Positions 36,703 through 47,574 of a DNA stretch of 64,000 bases are shown piece after piece. The stretch lies in contig NZ_CP077089.1 in NCBI RefSeq assembly GCF_014268445.2, forward strand, positions 5,727,001 to 5,791,000, in the 5' to 3' direction. The translations under genes and the position numbers were made by a program. The notes under the pieces were generated by a model. It was not told where the DNA came from. It ran no database searches and worked only from the letters and a program-made list of their open reading frames with translations. The DNA comes from Pseudomonas tensinigenes (GTDB lineage: Bacteria; Pseudomonadota; Gammaproteobacteria; Pseudomonadales; Pseudomonadaceae). The first letter of the stretch is position 1. Each line of letters begins with the position of its first letter.

Positions 36703-36936
36703 ATGCGTTATCTGATCTCGTTGTTCGCACCGCGCCCACTGCATCGCAGCTTCGCCCTGCTCGACCGCAATGGCCATTGCCAGGCATTCAAGCAGTGCAG
36801 CCTGCAGCCAATGGGCGACGGCTGGGTGGAAATCGAAGAAATCCGCCTCAACTGGTTGCACCAGCCACTGCCCGCCAGCGCCCGCGTCATAGCGTCGCAG
36901 CCCCGTGCACGCGTGCAAGCGATGTTGAGCATCTGA
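36703..36936 (+). CDS. Small conserved hypothetical protein
   Basis: The 77-residue protein (MRYLISLFAPRPLHRSFALL, with DGWVEIEEIRLNWLHQPLP) follows AAGG by 8 bases. No domain recognised. It lies between yajG and mqo, in the same general place as small hypotheticals upstream of mqo in other pseudomonads. Confidence 0.7.
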   Translation: MRYLISLFAPRPLHRSFALLDRNGHCQAFKQCSLQPMGDGWVEIEEIRLNWLHQPLPASARVIASQPRARVQAMLSI

Positions 36937-37645
36937 CCGGATGCCTAATAAAAGTCATTAAACACGAGCAACTGCCCGCATTTCTTCGATACAATCTCCC
37001 CCCGATTATAAGGACGTCTCCTGATCGGGCCCCGCAACAGCGTCAATGCGCATGCATTTGACATCAAAATCGCCCACAGAGAGCCGCCCACACAGATCGA
37101 GTGAAGTTGGCGCGCTTGCCTGTTCTTCCGGCAAAAACCCCGCTTTTCGCGAATCTGCAGAGCTGTCATGACGCTCGGCCACCGCGTTGTTTTTGCCCTC
37201 GGGCAAGGTGCCAGGCCTGGACAGCCCTTTTTTGAGGTTCACGTCTTCAAAAGAGCGTGAAAAAAACGGGTTTTCACAACTTCACAAGAGTGTGGCGAGC
37301 AAATGAAAAGTTTTGCGTCTGAACATGCACCATTAGCGTCTGAAACAGCCCAACGACACAGGACCGGGTATACCTCGAATATCGGAGCCTGAAGCCTGTC
37401 CGCTACGGATTTGGTTGCACAAAAACGGATGTCTCGACCATAAGTCGAATTGCCAGCTGCGTGCTGAAATGAGTTCATGGAGCTCTTGAAAGCCAAGCCG
37501 CATACATCCGTCGAAGTTGCGAAAAATTGCGAAGATTCGGACATGGCGAACCTGACCACGGATAGCCCGGACATCATTGACCTGTCCCGGAACGCCTGGC
37601 AGCCATGCCGACAATTTGGTGCTGCAGATTTTGGAGACGCGTTAA
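36937..37645 (+). promoter_or_regulatory. 709-base gap upstream of mqo
   Basis: No established gene is seen. Sequences like a promoter occur near 36990-37012 (ATACAATC, GATTATAA). Two short plus-strand frames are possible: 37303-37392 (29 codons) and 37477-37656 (59 codons), the latter overlapping the mqo start by 11 bases. Either could be a leader peptide, but both lack good ribosome binding sites. A long 5' untranslated region of mqo is the simplest reading. Confidence 0.35.
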
Positions 37646-39154
37646 ATGGCGCATAACGAAGCAGTCGACGTAGTTCTGGTTGGGGCGGGCATCATGAGTG
37701 CCACCCTGGCAGTACTGCTCAAAGAGCTCGACCCCGCGATCAAGCTGGAAGTCGTCGAGCTGATGGATTCCGGTGCTGCCGAGAGTTCCAACCCTTGGAA
37801 CAACGCCGGTACCGGCCACGCCGGCCTGTGCGAGTTGAACTACACGCCGCAAGCCGCCGATGGCACCGTCGACATCAAGAAAGCCGTGCACATCAACACC
37901 CAGTTCGAGGTGTCGAAGCAGTTCTGGTCGTACCTGACCAAGAAAGGCACCTTCGGCTCGTGCAAATCCTTTATCAGCCCGGTGCCGCACCTGAGTTTCG
38001 TCCAGGGCGACAGCGGCGTGTCTTTCCTCAAATCGCGCTTCGACGTGTTGAGCAAGCACCACGCCTTCGCTGACATGGAGTACACCGAAGACAAGGCCAA
38101 GATGGCCGAGTGGATGCCGCTGATGATGCCGGGCCGCTCGCCGGACGAAGTCCTCGCTGCGACCCGCGTGATGAACGGCACCGACGTCAACTTCGGCGCC
38201 CTGACCAATCAGTTGCTCAAGCACCTGACCAGCGCTCCCGACACTCAAGTCAAATACTGCAAGCGCGTTACCGGCCTCAAGCGTAATGGTGCCGGCTGGA
38301 CCGTCAGCATCAAGGACGTCAACAGCGGCAGCACGCGTGAAGTCGATGCCAAGTTCGTCTTCCTTGGCGCGGGTGGCGCGGCGTTGCCGTTGCTGCAGGC
38401 TTCGGGCATCGAAGAAAGCAAAGGCTTCGGCGGCTTCCCGATCAGCGGCCAGTGGCTGCGTTGCGACAATCCGGAAGTGGTCAAGCATCACCAAGCCAAG
38501 GTTTACAGCCAGGCGGCCGTGGGTTCGCCACCGATGTCGGTGCCGCACCTGGACACCCGCGTAGTCGACGGCAAGAAATCCCTGCTGTTCGGGCCATACG
38601 CCGGTTTCACTACCAAGTTCCTCAAGCACGGTTCCTTCATGGACCTGCCGCTGTCGGTTCGCGCCGGCAACATCGGGCCGATGCTGGCCGTGGCGAAAAA
38701 CAACATGGACCTGACCAAGTACCTGGTCAGCGAAGTGATGCAATCGATGGAACAGCGTCTGGATTCCCTGCGCCGTTTCTACCCGGAAGCGAAAGCCGAA
38801 GACTGGCGCCTGGAAGTGGCCGGCCAACGGGTGCAGATCATCAAGAAAGACCCGAAAAAGGGCGGCATTCTGCAGTTCGGTACCGAACTGGTGTCGGCCA
38901 AGGACGGTTCCCTCGCCGCCCTGCTCGGCGCTTCGCCGGGTGCGTCGGTGACCGTTTCGATCATGCTGGAACTGATCGAGAAGTGCTTCCCGGCCAAGGC
39001 CAAAGGCGAGTGGGCTGGCAAACTGGCGGAAATCTTCCCGGCCCGTGAAAAGGTCCTGGAAACCGATGCTGCGCTGTATCGCAAGATCAACACGCAGAAC
39101 AACATCGCGCTGGAACTGGTTGAAGAAAGCAGCGAGACCCCAAGCTACGCTTGA
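37646..39154 (+). CDS. mqo: Malate:quinone oxidoreductase
   Basis: This 502-residue peripheral membrane flavoprotein has the N-terminal FAD Rossmann motif [20 protein letters not shown], then [35 protein letters not shown] and [19 protein letters not shown]. It oxidises malate to oxaloacetate and passes electrons to ubiquinone in the TCA cycle. GGAG lies about 10 bases before the ATG. A terminator follows. Confidence 0.97.
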   Translation: MAHNEAVDVVLVGAGIMSATLAVLLKELDPAIKLEVVELMDSGAAESSNPWNNAGTGHAGLCELNYTPQAADGTVDIKKAVHINTQFEVSKQFWSYLTKKGTFGSCKSFISPVPHLSFVQGDSGVSFLKSRFDVLSKHHAFADMEYTEDKAKMAEWMPLMMPGRSPDEVLAATRVMNGTDVNFGALTNQLLKHLTSAPDTQVKYCKRVTGLKRNGAGWTVSIKDVNSGSTREVDAKFVFLGAGGAALPLLQASGIEESKGFGGFPISGQWLRCDNPEVVKHHQAKVYSQAAVGSPPMSVPHLDTRVVDGKKSLLFGPYAGFTTKFLKHGSFMDLPLSVRAGNIGPMLAVAKNNMDLTKYLVSEVMQSMEQRLDSLRRFYPEAKAEDWRLEVAGQRVQIIKKDPKKGGILQFGTELVSAKDGSLAALLGASPGASVTVSIMLELIEKCFPAKAKGEWAGKLAEIFPAREKVLETDAALYRKINTQNNIALELVEESSETPSYA

Positions 39155-39165
39155 TCTTGCCGCAT

Positions 39166-39204
39166 AAAAAACGCCCCGTACTCAGTGAGTGCGGGGCGTT
39201 TTTT
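39166..39204 (+). terminator. Rho-independent terminator after mqo
   Basis: AAAAAACGCCCCG...CGGGGCGTTTTTT stem with a T-run, 12 bases past the mqo stop codon. The A-run on the left makes it usable from the other side too. Confidence 0.92.
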
Positions 39205-39218
39205 ATGGCCTTGAAAAG

Positions 39219-39298
39219 CAAAAGATCGCAGCCTGCGGCAGCTCCTACAAAGGTTCTGTGCTCACTCTGTAGGAGCTGCCGAAGGCTGCGATCTTTTG
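39219..39298. repeat. REP-type hairpin, GTAGGAGCTGCC family
   Basis: Arms AAAAGATCGCAGCCTGCGGC and its near complement (GCCGAAGGCTGCGATCTTTT) with TGTAGGAGC ends. This is a third hairpin-repeat family, seen once here. Confidence 0.88.
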
Positions 39299-39301
39299 AT
39301 C

Positions 39302-39589
39302 TTAAGCGCGAGCGTTATCGATCAGCTCGATGTATTCCGGGGCGTTGCGCTGATCGGCGATCAGCTCAACGAAGGTCTTGCCCTGTTCGTCCTTGCCATC
39401 GACGTCGTAGCCAGCCGCAACGAAGAAGCCCAGAAAGCGCTCGAAGTCGTCGATACGCAGGCCACGGTAAGCCTTGATCAGTTTGTGCAGCGACGGCGAA
39501 GTGGCGTCGACCGGCTCAAAATCGAGGAACAGCTTGATCTGCTCATCGCCGATCTCGTCACCAATCACTTGTTTCTTATCTTTACGCAT
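39302..39589 (-). CDS. PA4642-family small protein
   Basis: A 95-residue soluble acidic protein (MRKDKKQVIGDEIGDEQIKL; SPSLHKLIKAYRGLRIDDFE) matching a Pseudomonas-type family of unknown function, recognised by its text and its location between mqo and hpt. No catalytic motif is seen. Confidence 0.8.
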   Translation of the reverse strand: MRKDKKQVIGDEIGDEQIKLFLDFEPVDATSPSLHKLIKAYRGLRIDDFERFLGFFVAAGYDVDGKDEQGKTFVELIADQRNAPEYIELIDNARA

Positions 39590-39652
39590 TGCCGACTCCA
39601 GCTCGCAGACATTACACGGGGCGGGCAGTTTACCCCTGCCCGGCCGCCCGGC

Positions 39653-40132
39653 TCAACGCGATCGCACGGCCCCGGTGTGCAAATCGGCCCAGATATGGCC
39701 ATTGGCGTAACTGAGGAACTGCACATACACGGTGTCATTGCGCAGCAGATCGATGATCACGCGGTATTGGGCCAGTGGATAAAACAACGTCAGGGTCTTG
39801 CTCTTGTCGTCGTAGATCGGTTTTTTCAGGCTTTTGCTTTCGCCGTCGAAATTGACCAGCACCTGAGTGATGGTCGCGCCCTTGTTCAGGGATTTGCCCT
39901 TGAGGCGAATCAGCAGCGATGAAGTAACCGGAATCGGCTGCTGATTGGACTGGCGTTGCGCGCCGACGACCACCGAGTAATCGGTGACCTGCAACAGTTG
40001 CTGCTGTTCAGGCTCGGCATCGCGCACCGTCAGATCGTCCGGCGGCAGGAACTGGCTGTGCATCGGCGCGGCGGACAGCGGCAGGCTGAGGGCCAGCAAC
40101 AGGGCGGCAAAGCTGCGGATCAAGAGGCGCAT
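39653..40132 (-). CDS. Exported protein of unknown function
   Basis: This 159-residue protein has a Sec signal peptide (MRLLIRSFAALLLALSLPLS, cleavage near AAP) and a beta-rich mature part (LLIRLKGKSLNKGATITQVL, YVQFLSYANGHIWADLHTG). No domain recognised. It lies upstream of the PA4642-family gene on the same strand. Confidence 0.75.
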   Translation of the reverse strand: MRLLIRSFAALLLALSLPLSAAPMHSQFLPPDDLTVRDAEPEQQQLLQVTDYSVVVGAQRQSNQQPIPVTSSLLIRLKGKSLNKGATITQVLVNFDGESKSLKKPIYDDKSKTLTLFYPLAQYRVIIDLLRNDTVYVQFLSYANGHIWADLHTGAVRSR

Positions 40133-40202
40133 GACAGGCTCCGGGGGGCGGGGCCGAGCACTCTAGCATGGGTATCGCGGATGGATCAGCACACACAAAA
40201 CA

Positions 40203-40298
40203 ACTGTGGGAGCGAGCCTGCTCGCGAAGGCAATTTCACATTCAACACTTATGCTGAATGAAAGATCGCTTTCGCGAGCAGGCTCGCTCCCACAGGGG
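40203..40298. repeat. REP-type hairpin pair, GCGAGCAGGCTCGC family
   Basis: Inverted units with the loop text TTTCACATTCAACACTTATG, 14 bases past the end of hpt. Confidence 0.9.
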
Positions 40299-40312
40299 AT
40301 AGCGCGGGGGTC

Positions 40313-40870
40313 TTACATGCCTTTAACGGCAAAGATCCCGTTGGCGTTGCGCCAGTAGCCTTTGTAGTCCATGCCGTAACCGAAGATGTAACGGTCGATG
40401 CACGGCAGGCCGACGAAATCGGCTTTCAGGTCAGGACGCGCCTTGCGGTCGTGATCCTTGTCGATCAGTACGGCGGTGTGCACTTTGCGCGCGCCGGCGT
40501 GTTTGCAGAAGTCGATGATCGCGCCGAGGGTGTGACCTTCATCGAGGATGTCGTCGATGATCAGCACGTCGCGGTCGATGAACGAGACTTCCGGCTTGGC
40601 TTTCCAGAACAGGTCGCCGCCGCTGGTTTCGTTGCGATAACGGGTCGCGTGCAGGTAGGACGCTTCCAGCGGGAAGTGCAGATGGGTCAGCAGCTTGCCG
40701 GAGAAGATCAGGCCGCCGTTCATCACGCAGAACACCACCGGGTTGCTGTCAGCCAGTTGTTCGTTGATTTGTGCACCGACACGGGCGATGGCCGCCTCGA
40801 CTTCAGCTTCGGTGTACAGGCAGTCAGCCTCTCGCATGATTTGACGGATATGCTCGAGATCAGCGGACAT
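40313..40870 (-). CDS. hpt: Hypoxanthine-guanine phosphoribosyltransferase
   Basis: This 185-residue purine salvage enzyme converts hypoxanthine or guanine plus PRPP to IMP or GMP. It shows the PRPP-binding signature VLIIDDILDEGHTLG and the early VVFCVMNGGLIFSG. The start at 40870 (MSADLEHI) follows GGAGAG; an in-frame ATG at 40924 is not supported. It is divergent from upp, so purine and pyrimidine salvage genes lie together. Confidence 0.92.
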   Translation of the reverse strand: MSADLEHIRQIMREADCLYTEAEVEAAIARVGAQINEQLADSNPVVFCVMNGGLIFSGKLLTHLHFPLEASYLHATRYRNETSGGDLFWKAKPEVSFIDRDVLIIDDILDEGHTLGAIIDFCKHAGARKVHTAVLIDKDHDRKARPDLKADFVGLPCIDRYIFGYGMDYKGYWRNANGIFAVKGM

Positions 40871-41033
40871 GGCGCTCTCCAGGGGTTGGCGGAATTGGAA
40901 AAGCGGGCAAAGGTACGCATCCATCGAGGCCGAATCAAGCCTTTATGGACTAACGTACAGAATGTCCTATAGGACATCACCCTCGGATAGATTAATCTAG
41001 GCCGGTTTTTTTGCCCGCCGCCGGAGTTTTTCC

Positions 41034-41672
41034 ATGCCCATCCTCGAGATCCGCCATCCGCTGATCCGCCATAAACTCGGCCTGATGCGCCGCGCCGATA
41101 TCAGCACCAAGAACTTCCGTGAGCTCGCTCAGGAAGTCGGCGCCCTGTTGACCTATGAAGCTACAAAAGATTTGCCGCTGGAGTCATACGATATTGCAGG
41201 CTGGTGCGGCACCGTGTCGGTCGAGAAAATCGCCGGCAAGAAGATCACCGTCGTGCCGATCCTGCGCGCCGGCATTGGCATGCTCGAAGGTGTGCTGAGC
41301 CTGATCCCGGGTGCCAAAGTCTCCGCTGTGGGTGTCGCCCGCAACGAAGAAACCCTGCAAGCGCATACCTATCTGGAAAAACTGGTTCCGGAAATCGACG
41401 AACGGTTGGCGATGATCATCGACCCGATGCTCGCCACAGGCAGCTCGATGGTTGCGACCATTGACCTGCTGAAGAAAGCCGGCTGCAAGGACATCCGCGC
41501 GATGGTGCTGGTTGCCGCGCCGGAAGGTATTGCCGCCGTAGAAAAGGCTCACCCGGACGTGACCATCTACACCGCGTCCATCGATGAGCGCTTGAACGAG
41601 CACGGTTACATCATTCCTGGACTTGGCGACGCCGGTGACAAGATCTTCGGCACCAAGCAGAAGGACGCGTAA
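41034..41672 (+). CDS. upp: Uracil phosphoribosyltransferase
   Basis: This 212-residue enzyme makes UMP from uracil and PRPP. Motifs: [24 protein letters not shown], the PRPP loop [19 protein letters not shown], and C-terminal uracil-binding segment [21 protein letters not shown] precedes the ATG. uraA follows after two bases. Confidence 0.97.
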   Translation: MPILEIRHPLIRHKLGLMRRADISTKNFRELAQEVGALLTYEATKDLPLESYDIAGWCGTVSVEKIAGKKITVVPILRAGIGMLEGVLSLIPGAKVSAVGVARNEETLQAHTYLEKLVPEIDERLAMIIDPMLATGSSMVATIDLLKKAGCKDIRAMVLVAAPEGIAAVEKAHPDVTIYTASIDERLNEHGYIIPGLGDAGDKIFGTKQKDA

Positions 41673-41674
41673 CC

Positions 41675-42949
41675 ATGCAGCAAGAGTTCAACGATCCGCT
41701 CTGGCGCACGGTGCTGTCCGGCGCCCAGATGCTGTTCGTGGCTTTCGGCGCTCTGGTGCTGATGCCGCTGATCACGGGCCTAGACCCGAACGTGGCACTG
41801 TTTACCGCAGGTCTGGGGACGATTCTGTTCCAGATCGTCACCGGGCGTCAGGTGCCGGTGTTTCTGGCGTCGAGCTTCGCTTTCATCACCCCGATCATTC
41901 TCGCCAAGGGCCAGTTCGGCCTTGCCGCGACCATGGGCGGGGTGATGGCGGCCGGTTTCGTCTACACCTTCCTCGGTCTTGCCGTGAAGATCAAAGGCAC
42001 CGGTTTCATCGACCGTTTGCTGCCGCCGGTGGTGATTGGTCCGGTGATTATTTCCATCGGTCTGGCCATGGCGCCGATTGCCGCGAACATGGCGATGGGC
42101 AAGGCTGGCGACGGTTCGGAACTGATCCACTACCAGACCGCGATGATGATCTCGATGCCGGCATTGCTGACCACGTTGATCGTGGCGGTGTTCGGTAAAG
42201 GCATCTTCCGTCTGGTGCCGATCATTTCCGGCGTGCTGGTCGGTTTTGCTATGGCGTTCTATTTCGGTGTCGTTGATACCGCGAAGATTGCCGCTGCGCC
42301 ATGGTTTGCGATCCCGCACTTCACCGCGCCGGAGTTCAACTGGCAGGCGATCCTGTTCATCGTCCCGGTGGCATTGGCTCCGGCCATTGAACACATCGGT
42401 GGCGTGATTGCCGTCGGTAGCGTGACCGGTCGCGACTATCTGAAGAAGCCCGGCCTGCATCGCACCCTGCTCGGTGACGGCATTGCCACCACCGCAGCCG
42501 GTCTGTTCGGTGGTCCGCCAAACACCACCTACGCCGAAGTGACGGGCGCGGTGATGCTGACCAAGAACTACAACCCGAAAATCATGACCTGGGCGGCGAT
42601 CTTCGCCATCAGCCTGGCGTTCATCGGCAAGTTCGGCGCGCTGCTGCAAAGCATTCCGGTGCCGGTGATGGGCGGGATTCTGTGCCTGTTGTTCGGCTCG
42701 ATCGCGGCGGTGGGGATGAACACCCTGATCCGTCACAAGATCGATCTGGGCGAGGCGCGCAATCTGGTGATCGTGTCGGTGACGCTGGTGTTCGGGATTG
42801 GCGGTGTGCTGGTCGGCACCGGTACCGGTCCGGACGACTTCGGCCTCAAAGGCATCGCGCTGTGCGCGGTGGTGGCGATTGCGCTGAACCTGATTCTGCC
42901 GGGCAATGATGGCTGGAAGAACAAGAAGGCGGATGAGCCGCTGATCTGA
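41675..42949 (+). CDS. uraA: Uracil permease (NCS2 family)
   Basis: This 424-residue inner-membrane transporter has about 14 helices and the NCS2 substrate-site features PVFLASSFAFITP, VALAPAIEHIGGVIAVG (Glu in helix 8) and GPPNTTYAEVTGA (helix 10, Glu). It imports uracil by proton symport and is translationally linked to upp for pyrimidine salvage. Confidence 0.95.
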   Translation: MQQEFNDPLWRTVLSGAQMLFVAFGALVLMPLITGLDPNVALFTAGLGTILFQIVTGRQVPVFLASSFAFITPIILAKGQFGLAATMGGVMAAGFVYTFLGLAVKIKGTGFIDRLLPPVVIGPVIISIGLAMAPIAANMAMGKAGDGSELIHYQTAMMISMPALLTTLIVAVFGKGIFRLVPIISGVLVGFAMAFYFGVVDTAKIAAAPWFAIPHFTAPEFNWQAILFIVPVALAPAIEHIGGVIAVGSVTGRDYLKKPGLHRTLLGDGIATTAAGLFGGPPNTTYAEVTGAVMLTKNYNPKIMTWAAIFAISLAFIGKFGALLQSIPVPVMGGILCLLFGSIAAVGMNTLIRHKIDLGEARNLVIVSVTLVFGIGGVLVGTGTGPDDFGLKGIALCAVVAIALNLILPGNDGWKNKKADEPLI

Positions 42950-42980
42950 ATCTTTAGATCTTCATCGCCTGACAGATAGC

Positions 42981-43044
42981 TATCGCGAGCAGGCTCACTC
43001 CTACAAGGTCAACGCAATACCTGTAGGAGTGAGCCTGCTCGCGA
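42981..43044. repeat. REP-type hairpin, variant of the GCGAGCAGGCT family
   Basis: Arms ATCGCGAGCAGGCTCACTCC and complement; CTCACTCCTAC replaces CTCGCTCCCAC, a subfamily change matched in both arms. Confidence 0.88.
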
Positions 43045-43051
43045 TTTGCTT

Positions 43052-44077
43052 TCAGAGGGCCAGAGGCGCTCGTTCGCAAAGAGTTGCCAACGCCTTCGCC
43101 CATTGCGCGTCATCATTGAGGCACGGCACCAAGACCAACTCTTCGCCCCCCGCTTCGCGGAATTGCTCTTTACCGCGATCACCAATCTCTTCCAGCGTCT
43201 CGATGCAGTCGGCGACAAACGCCGGACACATCACCAGAATCTTCTTCACGCCGCTTTTCGCCAGTTCATCCAGCCGCGCTTCGGTGTACGGCTCGATCCA
43301 CTTGGCCCGGCCCAGACGCGACTGAAACGACACCGACCATTTGCCATCCGGCAGGCCCATGCGCTCAGCAAACAACGCCGCTGTGCGCAGGCATTGCGCG
43401 CGATAACAGGTCGCCAATACCGCAGGCGAGGCGTTCTTGCAGCAGTCTTCATTCTTGAAGCAATGATTGCCGGTCGGATCGAGTTTGGTCAGGTGCCGCT
43501 CGGGCAAACCGTGGAAGCTCAGCAGCAAGTGATCGTAATCCTGCTGCAGATGCGGCTTCGCGCTTTCAACCAGCGCATCGAGGTATTCCGGCTGATCGTA
43601 GAACGGCTGCAGCACCGACAATTGCACATCGAGCTTGTTCTGCCGGATTACCCGTTTCGCTTCTTCGATCACCGTGGTCGTGGTGCTGTCGGCGAACTGC
43701 GGGTACAGCGGCGCCAGCGTGATGCGCTTGCGCCCGGCCGCAACCAGCTTCAGCAAACAGGTTTCAATCGATGGCTCACCGTAACGCATCGCCAGTTCCA
43801 CCGGGCCATGCGTCCATTGCCGGGTCATCTGCTGTTGCAGGCGCCGGCTGAGCACCACCAGCGGTGAACCCTCCTCCCACCAGATCGAGGCATAGGCGTG
43901 GGCCGATTGCTCCGGGCGTTTGATCAGGATCAGCGACACCAGCAGACGCCGCACCGGCCATGGCAGGTCGATCACGTACGGGTCCATCAGGAATTGATTG
44001 AGGTAGCTGCGCACATCGGCCACCGAGGTGGAGGCCGGGGAACCCAGGTTGACCAGAAGCAAGGCGTGATCGGTCAT
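43052..44077 (-). CDS. hemH: Ferrochelatase
   Basis: This 341-residue enzyme inserts Fe2+ into protoporphyrin IX, the last step of heme synthesis. It has LLVNLGSP at the N-terminus, [12 protein letters not shown], the catalytic-His segment [11 protein letters not shown] and the late acidic segment [10 protein letters not shown] Cys cluster (HCFKNEDCC, then C and C) follows the catalytic His. The start at 44077 (MTDHALLLV) is chosen by family fit over an in-frame ATG at 44125. The epimerase gene ends 13 bases upstream on the same strand. Confidence 0.95.
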   Translation of the reverse strand: MTDHALLLVNLGSPASTSVADVRSYLNQFLMDPYVIDLPWPVRRLLVSLILIKRPEQSAHAYASIWWEEGSPLVVLSRRLQQQMTRQWTHGPVELAMRYGEPSIETCLLKLVAAGRKRITLAPLYPQFADSTTTTVIEEAKRVIRQNKLDVQLSVLQPFYDQPEYLDALVESAKPHLQQDYDHLLLSFHGLPERHLTKLDPTGNHCFKNEDCCKNASPAVLATCYRAQCLRTAALFAERMGLPDGKWSVSFQSRLGRAKWIEPYTEARLDELAKSGVKKILVMCPAFVADCIETLEEIGDRGKEQFREAGGEELVLVPCLNDDAQWAKALATLCERAPLAL

Positions 44078-44090
44078 GCAACGTCCTATT

Positions 44091-44993
44091 TCAGAGGCGG
44101 CTGGAGAGATCGTCCAGGGCCGCACGTAAATCCGTGAACTGGAAAGTGAAACCCGCTTCCAGCAAGCGTGCCGGCATCGCCTTCTGGCCGCCGAGCAACA
44201 ACAAAGACATCTCGCCGAGACCGACTTTCAGCGCCAGCGTCGGCATCGGCATGAACGCCGGGCGGTGCAACACGCTGCCCAGCGTCTTGGCAAATTCGCG
44301 ATTGCGCACAGGTTTCGGCGCGCACGCATTATAAGGACCACTGGCCTGATCGCGGTGCAGAAGAAAATCAATCAGGGCGATTTGATCGCTGATATGAATC
44401 CACGGCATCCACTGCCGACCATTGCCCAACGGCCCGCCCAGGCCGAGTTTGAACGGCAGCAATAACCGCGACAAAAAGCCGCCCTCGGCCGACAGCACCA
44501 GACCGGTTCGCACCAGCACCACACGGATTCCCTGCGCTTCGGCACGTTGCGCGGTTTCTTCCCAGGCGATGCACAACTGGCTGGCAAAATCGTCGATCAC
44601 CGGCGGCGAATCTTCGGTCAGCTCGCGCTCACCGCCATCGCCGTACCAGCCGATCGCCGAACCGGAAATCAACAATGGCGGTTTCTGCGCGCGGGTTTCG
44701 AGCCACGCCAACAGTGTTTCCGTCAACGTGATGCGGCTGCTCCAGAGCAACGCTTTGCGGCGATGGGTCCACGGCCGATCGGCAATCGGCGCGCCGGCCA
44801 GATTGATGATCGCGTCCACGGACTCCTCGCCGAGGTCTTCCAGACGCGCGATGCCACGCACCTGCGCGCCGCAGATCTTCGCGACCTTCTCCGGTTTTCG
44901 GCTCCACACCGTCAGGCGATGCCCCTGCCCCGACCAGTGTCGGCAGAGCTGACGTCCTATCAAACCAGTACCGCCGGTCAGCAATATGTGCAT
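44091..44993 (-). CDS. TIGR01777-family NAD-dependent epimerase/dehydratase (YfcH-like)
   Basis: This 300-residue extended SDR has nucleotide-binding [44 protein letters not shown] and the C-terminal DUF1731 block ([20 protein letters not shown]). Substrate unknown. It shares a divergent 197-base region with the FAD protein gene at 45191. Confidence 0.9.
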   Translation of the reverse strand: MHILLTGGTGLIGRQLCRHWSGQGHRLTVWSRKPEKVAKICGAQVRGIARLEDLGEESVDAIINLAGAPIADRPWTHRRKALLWSSRITLTETLLAWLETRAQKPPLLISGSAIGWYGDGGERELTEDSPPVIDDFASQLCIAWEETAQRAEAQGIRVVLVRTGLVLSAEGGFLSRLLLPFKLGLGGPLGNGRQWMPWIHISDQIALIDFLLHRDQASGPYNACAPKPVRNREFAKTLGSVLHRPAFMPMPTLALKVGLGEMSLLLLGGQKAMPARLLEAGFTFQFTDLRAALDDLSSRL

Positions 44994-45115
44994 GACATCT
45001 TCCTCGCGTGGCGTTTAACCCGGATCACTAGTCTATTTTTATAAACAGGGATCTTTTCTATCGGGCAGGCTCTATTGTTTAACCATAGGCCAAGCTGTCA
45101 GAACGAGAACGCTAG

Positions 45116-46389
<1,274 letters not shown>

Positions 46390-46400
46390 ACACCAGCCAT

Positions 46401-46494
46401 TGTGGGAGCGAGCCTGCTCGCGAATGCGGATTAACCTTCAACAGATGCATTGACTGACGCACCGTATTCGCGAGCAGGCTCGCTCCCACAGGGG
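46401..46494. repeat. REP-type hairpin pair, GCGAGCAGGCTCGC family
   Basis: Inverted units TGTGGGAGCGAGCCTGCTCG and complement around TTAACCTTCAACAGATGC; probably ends the two-gene unit before the next promoter. Confidence 0.9.
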
Positions 46495-46517
46495 ATTAGC
46501 GATTTAACCGAAAAAGT

Positions 46518-46591
46518 TGTACAAATGATTTGACTTGTACACCTTTGAATCTATGCTAAGCCAATATTGTACAGAGATTGATCTCTGTATA
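46518..46591 (+). promoter_or_regulatory. Promoter with two TGTACA-N12-TGTA(C/T)A operators
   Basis: Operator 1 is TGTACA at 46518 and 46536; operator 2 is TGTACA at 46568 and TGTATA at 46586. Each pair has exactly 12 bases between hexamers. A sigma-70-like promoter, TTGACT (46530-46535) and TATGCT (46552-46557) with a 16-base spacer, has its -35 touching operator 1. This fits repression by the MerR-type regulator encoded second in the operon. A similar consensus is reported, from memory, for the class II LitR proteins of P. putida. Confidence 0.75.
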
Positions 46592-46611
46592 GGTTTAGAT
46601 TCGAGGTGCCT

Positions 46612-47574
46612 ATGCTTGCCCTGCCCGCCGCGAAGCCAAAAATCGCCATCAGCGCCTGCCTGCTGGGTGCCGAGGTGCGCTACAACGGTGGGCACAAGGA
46701 ATCACGCCTGTGCAGCCGCACCCTCACCGAGCATTTCGATTTCGTCCCGGTGTGCCCGGAGGTCGCGATCGGTTTGGGCATCCCGCGCGAACCCACCCGT
46801 CTCGTCGGCGACGCCGAGCATCCGCAAGCGGTCGGCACGGTGAACCGGGCGATCAACGTCACCCAGCCATTGGCCGAATACGGCGAGAAAATGGCCGCCG
46901 AACTCAATGACATCTGCGGCTACATCTTCATGCAGCAATCGCCGTCCTGCGGCCTGGAACGGGTCAAGGTCTACCACGCCAACGGCGCCCCGGTGAACGG
47001 CGGCGGGCGCGGGATTTACGCCCAGGCGTTCTGCGCACAGCACCCGGATCTGCCCGTGGAAGAAGCCGGGCGTCTCAACGATCCGGTGCTGCGCGAGAAT
47101 TTCATCACCCGCGTGTTCGCCTACAGCGAATGGCAGCAAGTCCTCGCGAAAGGTCTGAGCCGCCGCGCCCTCACCGAATTCCACTCGCGCTACAAATACC
47201 TGCTGATGGCGCACAACCCGCTGCAATACAAAGCACTCGGCAAGCTGTTGGGCAACATGGCGCACAGCGATCCCGTCGAGCTCGGCCCACGCTACTTCAG
47301 CGAACTGATGGCAGCGTTGAAAAAATGCGCCACCCGTGGCACCCACTGCAACGTGCTGCTGCACATCAGCGGTTATCTGAAACAGGTAATCAGCGCCGAA
47401 GACAAACAGGAAATGCAACACGTCATCGGCCAGTACCGCCAAGGCATCGTGCCGCTGGTGGTGCCGTTGACGTTGCTCAAGCATCACTTTCGCCTCCATC
47501 CGGATTCGTACATCGCGCAACAGGTTTACCTGCAACCGCACCCGGAAAACCTCAGCCTGCGAAACGCAATCTAA
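46612..47574 (+). CDS. DUF523/DUF1722 protein (YbgA-like fusion)
   Basis: This 320-residue protein has an N-terminal DUF523 domain (about 8-150, ISACLLGAEVRYNGGHKE; QQSPSCGLERVKVY with conserved Cys) and a C-terminal DUF1722/YbgA domain (about 180-310, SRYKYLLMAHNPLQYKALGK; HISGYLKQVISAEDKQEM). YbgA lies beside phr in E. coli as well, a long-known link of unknown meaning. ATG 46612 follows GAGGTG; the GTG at 46606 overlaps that site. It is first of nine overlapping genes. Confidence 0.9.
   Translation: MLALPAAKPKIAISACLLGAEVRYNGGHKESRLCSRTLTEHFDFVPVCPEVAIGLGIPREPTRLVGDAEHPQAVGTVNRAINVTQPLAEYGEKMAAELNDICGYIFMQQSPSCGLERVKVYHANGAPVNGGGRGIYAQAFCAQHPDLPVEEAGRLNDPVLRENFITRVFAYSEWQQVLAKGLSRRALTEFHSRYKYLLMAHNPLQYKALGKLLGNMAHSDPVELGPRYFSELMAALKKCATRGTHCNVLLHISGYLKQVISAEDKQEMQHVIGQYRQGIVPLVVPLTLLKHHFRLHPDSYIAQQVYLQPHPENLSLRNAI

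Noticed and set aside
37239..37614. Minus-strand frames of 93-112 codons upstream of mqo
   Set aside because: Mutually overlapping, no ribosome site, no recognisable domain; likely non-coding leader.
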